From assembly GCA_963930775.1 (NCBI GenBank), contig OZ005691.1, positions 8,863,000 to 8,926,999 on the forward strand: a DNA stretch of 64,000 bases, given 5' to 3'. The DNA comes from Cliona cf. orientalis. Taxonomy: Eukaryota > Porifera > Demospongiae > Clionaida > Clionaidae. Each line of letters starts with the position of its first letter. Within the stretch, counting starts at the first letter, position 1. The position numbers were made by a program, and so were the translations under genes. Of this stretch, positions 1 through 12,550 are shown one piece after another. A model generated the notes under the pieces. It saw nothing but the letters and a program-made list of their open reading frames with translations, searched no databases and had not been told where the DNA came from.

Positions 1-199
1 CACGTCCGGGTCAACTGGCTCAAGCCACACGCCCCAATAGTATTCAATGTGGAGCATGCGCAGTTTGTCGATATGCCGAGGTTGATAGTGGGCGGAGTAC
101 AGTAGCACGGTGTAATACTTTTCATGAGGGACAAGGGATGTAGTAAGTTTTTCAATACATTCCCAGTAGCAATTTAGTTTTCTGTGCTTATGAGGAAAT

Positions 200-710
200 T
201 ATGGTGTAAAGTATGATGAAAGTTATGGTGTAATCTGTGAGGTAATTATGAGAAAATTCAGGGCCTCAATGGAGCCCTTTTGAGACTTGAAAATTGGTAA
301 GTATGTAGAATATCTGACGCCTGTATCCAGCGAATACATTAAAAGCTACATTCTCCGACAAGTACCGCTGGCCGAAGTTCATGAGCTCTCTTAGCTGACG
401 TAATCCCGTCGATAAATAAAGCTAACCTTGTGCTATAGCTATATAGCACGCATCATGCTACAACCGATCTGAAGTTTGGAAGCTGTACTGTGCTGTTCAG
501 TTCATCTCCTGTGATTGAAGGATCGATACTTGTCACTATCAAGGTCGAGAGTAGGTCTCAGACTCCATCTCTGCGATTCGGAGGTGCCGGCATCAATATT
601 GCTTGTAGACTGTGCATGCACTATATTGACGACCATTACCATATCATGCACCATGATAACCATGCAACTACTGGGGATGTAGTCAAATTTTTCATAATTA
701 TAATAATATT
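200..710. repeat. Dispersed ~430-bp repeat, first copy
   Basis: The stretch running from the ATGAGGAAATTATGGTGTAA area through CCAGCGAATACATTAAAAGC and GATCTGAAGTTTGGAAGC to CTACTGGGGATGTAGTCAA recurs in the same orientation at about 5640-6075. Both copies lie in introns of cassette copy 1 and are absent from the matching introns of copies 2 and 3. No ORF is seen. It behaves as an interspersed element; the family is unknown. Confidence 0.7.
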
Positions 711-721
711 TATACATGTAG

Positions 722-3700
722 GATGTTAACGGATCAAGATTTAATGATGAACAGAAGAGGTAAGTACATGTATACATAATTCCGGCGTGAACGTTTAACT
801 ACTTTGCGCTTCCTGCCAAGGTGCAAATCATATCGAGTCACACCTTGTCTGGTAGGCAAGTATATACAGGCACATATTGGGAAAATGTTAATTCACAAAC
901 ACTGAGGCCTACAACTGTGTTGAACGACCACTAAAACTTGTGTACAGTGAGCTTGCACATGGGCGAGAGTATAGCTAAAACCAGAGAAGCCCACATCGAA
1001 TACTGTCCGCTCTAGAGGCAGTAAAGAAGCACCTGCCATACACGCATAATACATTTTTGCCAACCAGGGAAGGCATGACTTGGCGTGACTCTCGCCTCAG
1101 CAGCAAGCACGAATTAGTTAAACATTCAGGCCGGAACTCCCATTGTGCTATCAGTTTATTCCGCAATAGTTTTCTCTGCCTTTCTACTGATCCACGAAAA
1201 TTTTGCGCTTGAAAATTTCCTGCCATATTAATTTTATAGTCGTTCTATCTCTGTTATGCTGAAAAAGATTGGAGAGACTGGGGACGAGGCTATATACCTC
1301 CATACTTGTTTATACCTGTATACGTCTAAAACAAGGTCAGGGTTTTATCTGGCCCAAAACATTTGAGGGGGAAACAGGGGAGGTATAGCTGTGGGAAGCC
1401 AAAGCATAAATTGCCATTAATTTTAAGCAATATTTCATGAATTTCAATTAAATTGGGGGGGGGGGGACACACCCTGCTGGTCTCTACGTAGATAAACCCC
1501 TGAAGGTGTCATAGGGTTTTTTAACACAACTGTTTTGTATGTTTAGTCGGTGTGATAGTGATATTGGTTACTGTTTGCAACTTATGTAGCATGTCTAGGA
1601 AAATAGTTTCGTAACCTCACCAGGCCTTGTGGACACCCCTGAATGCATGCAGCTACCTATGATAATGATATTGTGGATACTTATGTGATTTCAAATGCAC
1701 CTCCATACAATCAGATCTAGAACCTCTGAAATTGACTATGTTGCTAATTTTAATTTCCCCCAAAATTAGTGGACACATGCATGGTTCAGCCCCAGTGGTA
1801 TCACCACACATATGAATTCACCCTCATGCCTCAGGTCACATTAGCTACATCATCGGTTATAGTGGTTACTGTAAGCCACATTCCCACCAATCTCTAAGAA
1901 GATGATATTAATTTTAGATAATTCGGCCCCTTGTATAGACTGAATACAAGGATTTCAAAAGTACTTAGCTTTTTAGCTGAGTATATACAAGGTCATCATG
2001 TACCAGCTTGGCTAATTAATGTATGATTCACTGTTTGACTCTTTCATCTTTCTGGTGCTGAACGTACATGCACGGCTGCGGGTGACATGATTAAATTTGG
2101 TCTTTATACAGTATTTGTTTATCTCACATTGATGGACGTCTGAGAGACTTTTTCACTGCAATGAAGGAGGAATCAGCTGTGGATGAAATCTTATTCCAAG
2201 CACGGTATGTGTTTAAATCATAAGCAAGGTCATAACAATAATAACCGGTTATAGTTGGTGTACGTTCCTGTGGTTACTCCAATTCATACATCATGCATGC
2301 CATGCTGGCTAGCCCACTTCTGAGACCACATACACTAACTAGAGCTCTGTAGAGCACATACATGTACCCCACACGCTCTGTAGCCACTGTAGTGCAGTAT
2401 TTTTTTAATACTTAATTTCTGTTGCTGAAAAGTACTCTGCGGCATAGCTGTTTTATGACTTGACGATCCTTTCCAACACTGAGCTTGAGCATGTGGGTGT
2501 GATCAATAAACCACAGGCATGCTGAACAGAAAATGCACAATTTATAGCGCTAGTAAGCTATTTTCAGAAATTTGAAGCACATAGAAATCAAACTTTCAAC
2601 GGTATCTACTGATTGATTGTGCTTACAGCACACACAGGCACCCAAAACTCGTGATCTGGCGATTTTTGTGCCAACAACGACAACAATGACGACGAAAGAT
2701 AGACAAACCGATTGCTCTACCCCATGCACATGTGCAGGGTTATTATATCACACTATTAATACTGGGCAATTTTCAGGTGGAGAAATGCCAGTCCAGCGGG
2801 AGGGGTGCCCCCTGTATTAACCTGCCACTACATATACACACATGTACATGTACATACATGGTGATATTAACCTTCTGCGCATGTGCCACTGGGTTACAGT
2901 AGTCATCATCTGTCTGTCTGTCTGTTACCACAAAATCTGCTACCTACCTCATTTTGACGTCACAAACAAAGTTTTATAGGGTTCTTTGTGGTGTTTTCAA
3001 TGTTTGTAGTACCATAAAGCTTTCGCTGAAAATGCTTTGTTCAAGAGTTCTGGTGCCATTTGATGGTCACCATCACCTTTCTCACTCAATTGGCGAGCTT
3101 TTGACAGACAAACAAGATTGACAGCGATGGCTTCTTTTCAACTCAAAAATATATTATTATGGTTGCTTATAGAGCAACGTGACTGGTCCATCACTGATAT
3201 ATATTTATAGTAGCACACTGGCAGAGAAGCTTCTTGGCTATCTTTGCATGCTATAAACTGCTGACACCAGCATTGCACACGTGCTACTGCTGGACATGAT
3301 TATGCAATCACGTGCAATGTGCATTCTTGTGGTTACTCCTAGACTCTTGACATCGTGCATCTTGTAGTATAAATTACTGTTGATCCACTGTGCTCATGAT
3401 CATAATTATCTTGCTTAGGTAGCTATCAATAAATCATGTGTTTCATAATTATAATATAGTCAGAATTAAAGCTGTTCTCTGATTTTAGCTTATGATAATA
3501 TTATATTATGCGTACGTACATACAGATTCGGAAATATGTACTTTACCTTTCCATGCCAAGAAAATTGGGATAATACTGTAGTCAGCACAGATGACTTACA
3601 AAAGATGGTACATAACAAGTTTAATTCATTCAGGTATAAATATTATATGCTAATGTAATAATTATTATAATTTTCACCATCACTAATGTGTCAATAATAT

Positions 3701-6661
3701 CCTTTATGTAAACATAACTATTAATAAATTTTTATAGTATTCCAGGTTCAGTCAACCTACAAACTTTTCTGCAAAATCACTGTCACAGTGCTATTATCAG
3801 TCAAGTGACTAGGTATAAAATCCAATTCAAAATATTTGCTGATGATGCCAGCAGCCTAGTGAAAGCTGGTTGTCACATAGAGGAGCAAGGTGATACCTTC
3901 ACACACATCTGGACGCGTATCAGTGTCAAAGATGAAATAAAAGATGCCTGGCAGGATGTGAAAAATATCGATATAATATGCCCTGGAAGGTATACGTAAT
4001 GATAATTACCTGCCTATAGTGTCCCAGGTAAGAGCCCATGTACAGCACATTTCAAGGGATCAATGTAGAAGCCTCCATACAAATAATATATAATAATGGA
4101 AGTTACGTCCCAGGTAGGTCCCATGCAGGCCAAAATCGTGAGGTATGTTTAAGTGCTCATGGATGCTTACCCAGAACACTATGGTATTGGTTAATGTGAG
4201 ATAATATATATAGCATGCATGCATAATTTGACTGCTTGGAAAATGGAGATTACTAAGTTAAACCATAATATGGGCAGTATTAATAGCGTAGTTATGGCTA
4301 TTGTGTTTTGATAAGGGCATTAAAATTTAATTTTATTGAATTAACTACAGAATATTATTATTATTATTACATACACTGCAGGCATATTGACATGCGTATT
4401 ATCAGTCATTTTCAGATACCATGTCGTCCAGAAGATGATCCTGCACGTACTAAGATTGGTGAAAGGATTGCAAAATCTATGACTCGCGATCGAAAGTAAA
4501 ATAACATTATATTAATTACTGATGCATGAGATATTACTGCATAGTGCATGGGTAACATTCAGTTTAAGTTGGCGATCCGGCTGTATCAAATTACCGAATT
4601 AAAAACCTCGCTAAAGTTTCCCACTATAATTATTTATAGCTATGTACACCGTACCCTCGCGAAAGAGGGCCCATGGGCAGTACATCTTACATTGCGGCAA
4701 GATTAGGGGATATGGGCCGATATTCGAGGTATCATGTAGTAACGCATTTATACGCAAAAGAGCGCCCAGGTAAGTTACCCACCATGGCTAGCTTCATAAT
4801 TTGAATAGTAGCAGCGGCTACTATTGATTTCAGCCTTATTCAAGCACGGTTACCAATCCAGAGCAAGGGTGGTCGCGATACTTCAACGTGTGTGGTTGAG
4901 TGCAGCCCTATTAAGTGGGCGTGGCTACGATCGCCAGCCGTGAAGGCTCGTTTATTTCTGCTGAAACGTACATGGCATAAAGCTAGCTAGGCTTAGTTTT
5001 ACAGCTGTTTAGCACGTTACTTATCGATCTTATATAGACTATTCGAAGTTCAGTCCTCATAAACCAGCCATTTGAGCTGCGTTTCAAGAGCAGCTACATA
5101 TGGGCGCATATTCGAGTAAACACTAGACCTTAGCAGGAAATTGAGCCCAAAATGGGGGGTGGGCCAACATTCCGTAGTGGGCCCTCTTTCACGAGGGTAC
5201 GGTATATACAGTCACCATGCATGCAGTATTAATGTTATATTATACAGATCTGGTCATCTGTTGATGCAAGTTGCAGCACAAGACTTTTGTGTGGTGTTCA
5301 TTCGTAAGAAAATTATGACAAAATACTCATGGATAGATCCCAACCAGAAAAATCCAGGGTACAATTATTGTAGTATCAATAATTATAAGCATAGGGCATG
5401 TATATACATTGAGTATTATAACTATAGGTATAATAGGATTTTCTGGTTAAATAATATAATAATATATTATGCCGCATATAGCGAGAAACTTTCGAGGTTC
5501 ATGAATTTCACGATTAAATTTTATAGCCACCCGTGAAAGCTTTCTCCTCGGAATTTTAGGCATGTCACATGCACCCATCAGTATAATATTACATCCCCAG
5601 TATAAATTTACTTTTTTGCGGTTATTGGGTAATTATGTTGTAATTATGATGTAACCTATGTCGTCATAGCGCTAAAATTCAGAGCCTTTCCAGAAGACCT
5701 GAAAATCCACAGAATCATATATACATATCCAGCGAATACATTAAAAGCTGAGTGCTACTCTCTCCGACAAGTAATGCTGGCCGAACTTCACGCGTTCTCT
5801 TGGCTGACGTAATCCTGTGGATGAATAAAGCTAGCCTTGCGCTATTTATAGCACGCGTCATGCCACGATCGATCTGAAGTTTGGAAGCTGTACTGTGCTG
5901 TCGAGTTCATCTCCTTTGATTGAAGCATCGAAACTCGAAGTCGAGAGTCGGTCTTAGACTCCATCTCTGCGATTGAGGCCCCGGCATTGATGTGTATGTT
6001 GACGACCTTTTACCACACACACCATTAGAACTATGTAGCTACTGGGGATGTGGTCAAGTTTTTCATATTATTATAATATTATATTATGCAATACATTCTG
6101 TGAAAGTTTTCTTCGCGAAATGCTCCCTTCCTATATAATAATCTGTGAAAGTTTCCTCCCTCAAAAGTTTCCCACTATATATAATATTATTTTAATAACA
6201 TTATTATGGTAAATGTAGCTACCATGGCAAGAACCCATATTAATAAAGTGAGCATGCATGGTAAATTGAAATTTCAGGTTTGAAATTTGTAATTCATATT
6301 AGCATGTTTACTTTCAGGTGGACTATCACCAAATTATGTGCACATAATACCCGAAACATGGAACATGAGTATCTGAGATTGAGACGGGATAAGAAGTACA
6401 ATGCAGTTCCTGTGAACTTCAATGGCCGAGTAGTAACAGAACTAGAGGTAAATAATTATACCCAGGCTTTAATTATGTATTAACTACTTTCATAATATTA
6501 TTATACACAAATCTGCAACTATTATACAGTTCAGTGGAAGTACCCATGCCACAAAGCCGAGTGATGATCCAAACCACAGAGTGCCTACACCTGATGAGTT
6601 TGTTGCTAATTTTAAGACATTTGTTGAAGCCAGCTTTTGCGTTGCTGATCAGCTAAATTGA
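722..6661 (+). CDS. Cassette protein, copy 1 (5'-incomplete in window)
   Basis: Eight coding exons: 722-759, 2112-2204, 3526-3633, 3738-3989, 4382-4495, 5248-5358, 6318-6447 and 6530-6661 (TGA). Every exon has AG/GT borders and phases agree throughout. It is homologous exon by exon to the copies at 21,913-27,408 and 32,344-36,056. Readable stretches include RFGNMYFTFP, FKIFADDASSLVKAGCHIEE, CPEDDPARTKIGERIAKSM, DFCVVFIRKKIM and TITKLCAHNTRNMEHEYLRL. The exon matching the first cassette exon of the other copies is not found between 1 and 721, so the 5' end should lie to the left. Exon lengths differ between copies only by multiples of three, while introns differ by whole transposon insertions; this points to a constrained protein. 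I do not recognise the family. The conserved Cys, Trp and Arg/Lys positions suggest a folded, mainly alpha/beta domain, but no catalytic motif is evident. Confidence 0.8.
4015..4186. repeat. MITE family D (TAGTGTCCCAGG ends)
   Basis: Inverted ends TATAGTGTCCCAGGTAAG and CTTACCCAGAACACTATGG enclose a sequence also found in RPGRIP1L introns (40,219-40,391; 41,019-41,192; 47,042-47,150) and, partly, at 25,230-25,354. The shared internal core is CATGCAGGCCAAAATCGTG. Non-coding, non-autonomous element in intron 5/6 of cassette copy 1. Confidence 0.7.
4648..5203. repeat. MITE family A with 25-bp inverted ends
   Basis: Inverted repeats start ACCGTACCCTCGCGAAAGAG and end CTTTCACGAGGGTACGGT, 556 bp in all, in the intron before the exon at 5248. 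A short derivative is at 48,250-48,357 and a one-ended fragment at 33,187-33,282. The interior has no convincing ORF. Confidence 0.8.
5640..6075. repeat. Dispersed ~430-bp repeat, second copy
   Basis: Direct repeat of about 200-710, sharing CCAGCGAATACATTAAAAGC, GATCTGAAGTTTGGAAGCTG and TTAGACTCCATCTCTGCGAT. It lies in the intron between the exons at 5248 and 6318. Confidence 0.7.
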
Positions 6662-9052
6662 CATAAATGTACTATTATCATGTTAGAATATCACCTATAA
6701 CTTCATTCAGATTTCCCTAAGACATTATGACATGATTGTAGTGTACAAAAATTAATCCAACTCCCCCTGTGCATGCATACATGAAAAGGATCAGTTATGA
6801 TAATATTATAATAATAATAATATTATGTGCCAGTTGATGCCTATAATATTATTATATTAATGCTATCATGATTCTCAAATGCTTACAATGCTCAAAATTA
6901 TGTTGGCATAATTTATCTATCTCTGCTTAACCTTTAGGTCCATAGAGTATACTATGAAGTCACTCAATTAGCTATACCCTCTTTAATTTAGTGTATTGGT
7001 CTGGGGACAAGACTAGCCATAGTCAGCCCCACCTATACTGTGTTGCACGATAGCCCCACCCACCAAACAGTAATGCATTTACTTCACCCTCACCCATCGA
7101 TTACTGCACTCCGGCTAAACTGAACCACACATTGTAATTATCAACTTATTTATCATCTCATTCTTTGTAATTTTAATCTCCCTTGTTTTGTCAGGCTGTT
7201 ACATCTTGTAGCAGACCTTCAGCTGCCAGCTGTAAAGCAATAACAATAATAATAATAATAATAATAATAATTTCCCTACGGCAAGCAAGAATTCAGAACA
7301 TGTAAAAGCCTCCCTGAGTCTAGATTCAGTGGCTTTATATATAAGCGAGCATTTTACACTAGGTCAAATATCACACTTAAAAGAGTTGCAGAATTTGGAC
7401 AACTCTTCTAATTATCGTGGGAGGAGTTTATGTGAGGTCAAAGGTTGTATGTTAATCTTTGCACCAGTGAGTGTCTCACAGTATTACATGGCATGATTTT
7501 ACACCACTTCAACGTCTGTGGTGGCAACTGGTGTAAAGTTGTCCCTTATATATTATAGCAGAGACATATAGGCTAGATCTATATGGAAGAAATTTACATG
7601 AATAAAACCCTTAATTTTGACAAGATCAACAGCAGTGTAGTGATCTGATAGGCTCAGTGGCGTCGCCAGGGGGGGGGTGCATATGGGTTTATCTGCACCC
7701 AATCCATACGCCATTGCACCCACCCTTTGAATGTATAGTTTTGTTGCTCACCTATAGCCTATGAAGATAGTATGCACTTTTTACTATACTGCAACAAGTA
7801 GCTATACAGTACTTGTACATAAACTGTGGACATGGAATAGTACCTAGTACCGGCTGTTAGTATTAACTTCCACTGGCTTTATGTATCTACCTGTTCAATT
7901 ACTTAAAAACTACCTAGAGATGCCACTAGATAGGCTAGAACCATGCATAGTTATATATATACAACGAAAAATATTTTTCAGACGATCAATTTTCTTATAT
8001 AGTCCGTGTCCTAACCTGGAGGGCACAAAAGATGCGCTCTCCTACAACTTGAGAAGACTCACGATTGGTCAGAATTGTTGTGCCGTGTGCACAAACGAGG
8101 TTGCCAAGGCCTAGGGGCCATAGAGATGCATTCTCGAGTTCGAGCGAGCGGCGCAAGCGCCGCGCGTTTCGACAGGCCTGCTCGGCAGGCCACCGAGCCT
8201 CGAGCGAAGCGAGAGGCGATGTCTGCTCTTTGTCATGGTCTGGTGGTAGATTCGACGTTCGAGCGGAGTGAGAACTTCGGTGAGTTTGATCAGCTACTCT
8301 TGGCCTCCAGTGAGGGGTGTGGTCTTCATCTGCGCATGCGCTATACTAACTGGCACTCGATTGTACTATAGCATGCTGTTAGTAGTGTTCAGTCACATTA
8401 ATAACCCATGATTGTGACATCAAACATACTTGTTAAGGATAGATGAATAACTATAAAGGTTTGTGTATTAAACACAAGATTTATATATATTACCATAAAT
8501 CAGGAAATTTTCGCGTTAAAAATAGTTCGTGTGAAAATATTTTGCGTTAAATTTTCATAGGAGCAGCTCAGCTACAAATTTTTTAACGCAAATTCTTTAA
8601 ATGTATTGTAATGCACCTATCAAAATAATTATTATGGCCCACCTACTACACCCTGGGGATAGGATGGGAATTAGACATTTTTAAAAAGCTATAGCCCGCG
8701 GTGTAGGGTGATGCTCGATACCTAATCCCTACCTACCCCCACTTGTCAGTAGGGGTATGGTGGAGATTCACTTGACAAGATCTCAGTGTAAAAGACTCAT
8801 CCCCAGGACAACAATTTGGTAATTAAACAACCCTGTTTGCCAGGGGTGTGGTATAGGTGGGGCATGACCTTAACAGGTGCATAAATAATAGTCACTGTAA
8901 AAAATTAAATTTTGTAGTCAAATGGGCCTCGGAAAATTACGTAACAACAAAAATCTCCTGTCTGGTTCCAGTCCCTTATCCAGGCATAGTACTTACTTCA
9001 GATGAGAAACTTAGTACTCTAAAATTGTTACACATCTTATAATCACATCTTA
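6662..9052. other. Intergenic, repeat-bearing; no gene seen
   Basis: No coding exon could be supported. It holds an (AAT)n microsatellite at about 7239-7271, one end of a hAT-like element (AGTGGCGTCGCCAGG, about 7656), and a GC-rich patch at 8125-8345 with short palindromes such as CGAGCGAAGCGAG. Short open frames through that patch differ in all three phases and show no protein character. Confidence 0.5.
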
Positions 9053-9652
9053 CGTAATGATTCAGTGCGAAGGCGAAGCTAATTTTCTACAAAATTGTGT
9101 AGTACACGGAATCCGATCACACTCAATTATTAGTGACACTGTGATTATAAGCCACACGTGATATTATTATAATATTTTAATACTAGCTACTGCATGTAGA
9201 TGCACATCTGGCAGGTGCAGTGATTGTTGAACCTGCACCTGCCAGATGCAGTGTATTTATGCAGTATCTACTGTCACAATGTCCCAATCCCCTTTTCAGC
9301 ATCAACACCTTACTGATATGATATACTAGTTACTGCATGAGGCATCTTCTCTGTAGACGCACATCTGGCAGGTGCAGTGATGATTAAAGTTGTTGTCAGA
9401 ACCTGCACCTGCCAGTTGTTAGCCACATGCAATAACTACTGTGGCTTAATGTCCCAATAATTGAGTGTGATGAGATTCTGTGTAGGCAATCTTGTAGGAA
9501 GTTAACTAATCTTGCCTTTATACTGAATCATTACAGTTTGTGTGGCTTAATGTCCCCAGTACTTGAGTATAATGAGTACATAAAATGTAATGATTCAGTG
9601 TTAAGTAATTTCCTACAAGATTGTGTACACAGAATCTCATCATACTCACTTC
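9053..9652. repeat. Compound foldback repeat
   Basis: Two hairpins share the arms ATCTGGCAGGTGCAGTGAT and AACCTGCACCTGCCAG (about 9197-9250 and 9360-9415). A larger inverted pair lies around them: TACTGAATCATTAC (about 9521) against GTAATGATTCAGTG (about 9587), and CAATCTTGTAGGAA (about 9487) against TTCCTACAAGATTG (about 9610). A further degenerate copy of the outer arm is at 9055-9120. No ORF. Confidence 0.7.
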
Positions 9653-9765
9653 CTCAAGCCTAGGCATGTTGCATTTATAATGCAGCCGAGTGTTTGGCAC
9701 TTTAGTGCTTTCAGTTCCTTTTGCTTTCCTGCCAACTCGACTCTTCTGAGACAATCGACCCAGAT

Positions 9766-10020
9766 ATGAGCGATGGTGGACAGACGGTGGTCATGGACAT
9801 TGGCTCAGGTATTTCCAAAGTAGGTTTCGCGGGTGACGATGCTCCGCGCTCAGTTTTTCCGTCCATCGTCGGCTACCCCGCCATCAAGGTATCCTCATCG
9901 GCATAGCACAGGAGGATCACTACGTGGGAGACGAGGTGCAGAGCAGGAGAGGCATCCTGGACATAAAATATCCTCTAGAACACGGTCTTGTAACCGGCTG
10001 GGATGAAATGGAAATAGTAA
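9766..10020 (+). pseudogene. Actin-family N-terminal fragment with frameshift
   Basis: Translation from ATG 9766 gives [20 protein letters not shown] followed by [18 protein letters not shown], the first actin nucleotide-binding segment. The frame then breaks. Reading one base later restores [19 protein letters not shown], then [17 protein letters not shown] and [10 protein letters not shown], which is actin through about residue 85. Adding one C to the CCCC run at about 9878 would make it continuous, so the break may be a homopolymer error or a real mutation. After DEMEI a GTAATA could be a 5' splice site, but no later actin exon (WHHTFYNELRV region) was found before 13.5 kb. The sequence differs from conventional actin ([11 protein letters not shown] instead of VDNGSGMCKAG). 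Most likely a truncated pseudogene or captured fragment. Confidence 0.8.
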
Positions 10021-10039
10021 TAATAATAATAGATATGTA

Positions 10040-10162
10040 ATAGTTATATCACGGGCGCGAGGGATGTATGGCATTTATTGCACCGAAGCACGAGGGCGCG
10101 AAGCGGCCCGAGGGCTGAGTGCAATAAATGCCATACATCCCGAGTGCACGTGATATAACTAT
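10040..10162. repeat. Hairpin element, start of a possible larger repeat
   Basis: Inverted arms ATAGTTATATCACGGGCGCG and CGAGTGCACGTGATATAACT, with an inner pair GATGTATGGCATTTATTGCA / TGCAATAAATGCCATACATC. A related end (GCAATATGGCATATATTTTA, then AACGGGATATAAAC) occurs near 10,660-10,715, so the whole element may run to about 10,720. The unit directly follows the actin fragment. Confidence 0.6.
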
Positions 10163-11135
10163 TTTATATCCCGTGGGCGTTAGCTACCATGGATACTGAA
10201 AAGAAGAAGAAAGAACAACTCATCTTGGTCGTATCAGACTACTAAGTCGCTCTCTGAGTCAGCTCTCGAACGTCGATCGTTCCTTAGAGCGCCTCGTGAC
10301 TGAGGGGTGTGACAAGCACCATCGAGTTCAGAATCTGATATTCGTCGCTCAAGATGTTGCCTAGCACAGAAGCGAATACCTATTGCCATACCAAAGCTTC
10401 TACGCGGTAAGCTTACCTTGGTATATCTGTAGCTTTCTCAGTCTGTGTAGACTTGCGATCGACCGACCGATCGACGATACGACTCCGCCCATCGCTTCGA
10501 ACCACTTTGTGCTTTCTCCTGCCATTCTTCCCGCTACACGCTCCATTGATATAGCTTTACAGAGCCCCACAGAATCGCTGAAGAAGCGGCTAGTTCTTTG
10601 ATCCTCGGCAATACTTTTGCCTGAAGCGCGTTTGACAGTGCAATATGAGTTTGCGGTTAGTGCAATATGGCATATATTTTACTTAGCAACATTGAACAAC
10701 ATAGTAACGGGATATAAACATATTATATAACATAATCATTCCATAGATAAGGCCACTGTTATAATTAGTTGTAAAAGTGTTTTTGCTCCAGTACTACGGG
10801 TGGACGATCTTCATTATAATATGTCATCATTTCATTATTTATGGGAGCTACAAACCAAAATATTTCCTGCCTTATCTAAACAAGATATACACACTGAAAG
10901 CAAAATAATTATAAGAGGTCCATATGAGGCAGCTACATACCAAAAATTTAGGTACCACAGTTAAATCCATCTATGAGTGCTAGTTACTACCTAAATTTAG
11001 ATAGCTACTACGACAATACTCAATATTCACATTTTGGGGGTAGATACCTAAATTTAGGCACTACAATAAGATCTGGCTCCACTCCACCGAATTCACATAC
11101 CCGGGACCTGGCCACAGCAATTACACACTAACCAA

Positions 11136-11352
11136 TGTGAAAGGGTGGCTGCTGAGACAGCGGAACAAAAAGAAGTGAGGCTGCTACAATTAAGCATTAA
11201 GTTAACTAATTGGAAGAACTGGCTACTGAGACAGCGGAACAAAGAGAAGCAAGGCTGCAGCAATTATGCAATTGTCTATTGAGACAGCAGACAAAGAGAA
11301 GTGAGGCTGCTGCAATCAAGTGCTACCCAACGTGAAAGGCTGGCAGCTGAGA
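11136..11352 (+). pseudogene. Decayed Helitron-type coding repeat
   Basis: Three to four degenerate units of about 70 bp encode, in shifting frames, versions of RLAAETAEQREARLQQ (for example ELATETAEQREARLQQL from about 11,213). In animal genomes I associate this coiled, repeated motif with the N-terminal part of proteins linked to Helitron / PIF1-like helicases. Frameshifts and stops separate the units and no Rep or helicase motif is visible nearby. Assignment to Helitron rests on recall of the motif, not on a search. Confidence 0.45.
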
Positions 11353-12289
11353 CAGTGACATATCATTAAATTTATCATCAGCACAAAAATTGCCAGATCT
11401 ATAGATATCTGAGCAATTCATCATATATTAAAATTATAGTTGTCCGACCGTCCGTCCGTCACGGAGGGTCAGCGGAAGTGATTTGACCTCGCAACACAAG
11501 AGGCTGTATCTCTGGCCCTCGAGCATTAGAAGCTAGAACCAGGCGATCTCTGTGAGCGCCAGCCTGGACACTAGCTACAGGCACCGTACACTAGCTTCTT
11601 AGACGGATTGTACAAAACCAAGTAAGAAATGGAGACTTACATTCAGTGGCCTGCAGTTAGGTAAGCAGCTCGATTCGTGAGAAGTCGTTGTCCTAGTGGT
11701 CATCACGGAGGTAGTAGATTCTGACTTTGACTTCTCGCGTTCTCAAGTCTAGCGAGGGGAGCTGCGAGCAAGCTAACGACTTTTTTGGACAGTTGATTGA
11801 TTTAGCCATGTGCTCCAACAGGATGCTATAAATGCGCATGCTCAATAGAATGTTCCAGAACATAGGTAAAGGGTGGTTTCAGCCACTTTGCTGATCTGCA
11901 CTGATTACACTATGTACTAGCACTCTGGCCTGTGGCCGTGCACCCTAATAGAAAGAGTAGTGGCACAGTCATATGATGTGTGCATGCGCATGCTCGATAT
12001 AGGTAAAGGATCATCTCAGCCGCTTGCCAATTGCTTAATTAAACTACCAGTGACCGGCCATGCCTTCGTATATAAGAGTAGTGGCACAGTGTTCAACTAA
12101 GACTTATTGAGTACATACAGGTCTGCTACTTCGTGGATTCCTAACTGATACCAAATACAACAATCATGTGCAGCAGGGGGCGAGCGAAGCGAGCCCCCCT
12201 GCTTGTAATAATTATTATTACTATAAGCACAAACGATTAATTTGATTGCAATTGCAAAAAAGTAATTTATGCTGCAAATATTATAATAT
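11353..12289. other. Intergenic; no gene seen
   Basis: No supported exon. Contains GC-richer stretches (about 11,440-12,130) with short similar passages such as TAGTGGCACAGT at about 11,959 and 12,080, and a small palindrome around CGAGCGAAGCGAGC (about 12,181). Confidence 0.4.
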
Positions 12290-12550
12290 TATGGTTCACG
12301 AGTGTCATAAACACTGCATTCTGAAAAGGAAGGAGGATCTGGTTGTCGATCGCGAGACAGATATGGTGGTTCCGCTTGCTCGATCCATGATCTATAATAT
12401 TATTATATAATACTGAAAGAGCCAAGCAATGCTTGAAGCAGTCAATAATAAAATTGTATATTTAATTTATATTATCCCACTGGCTGGAAATTAGAAATAT
12501 ATAATACAACTGATGTATCAAACCCATTAAAGTGGATATTCAGGGGTGTC
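12290..12550. repeat. Third copy of the segmental-duplication start repeat
   Basis: Shares ACACTGCATTCTGAAAAGGA, GGAGGATCTGGTTGT, GCAATGCTTG and ATGTATCAAACCCATT with 19,660-19,930 and 29,360-29,890. Those two are the left edges of the large duplicated blocks; this copy sits alone upstream of the Death-domain exon. Confidence 0.7.

Noticed and set aside
1-721. First cassette exon (MYFHIQNKQEVR) of copy 1
   Set aside because: Looked for in all frames and not present; it must lie outside the window or be missing.
8065-8371. Overlapping open frames in a GC-rich patch
   Set aside because: All three phases are open together and no domain is visible; probably repeat sequence.
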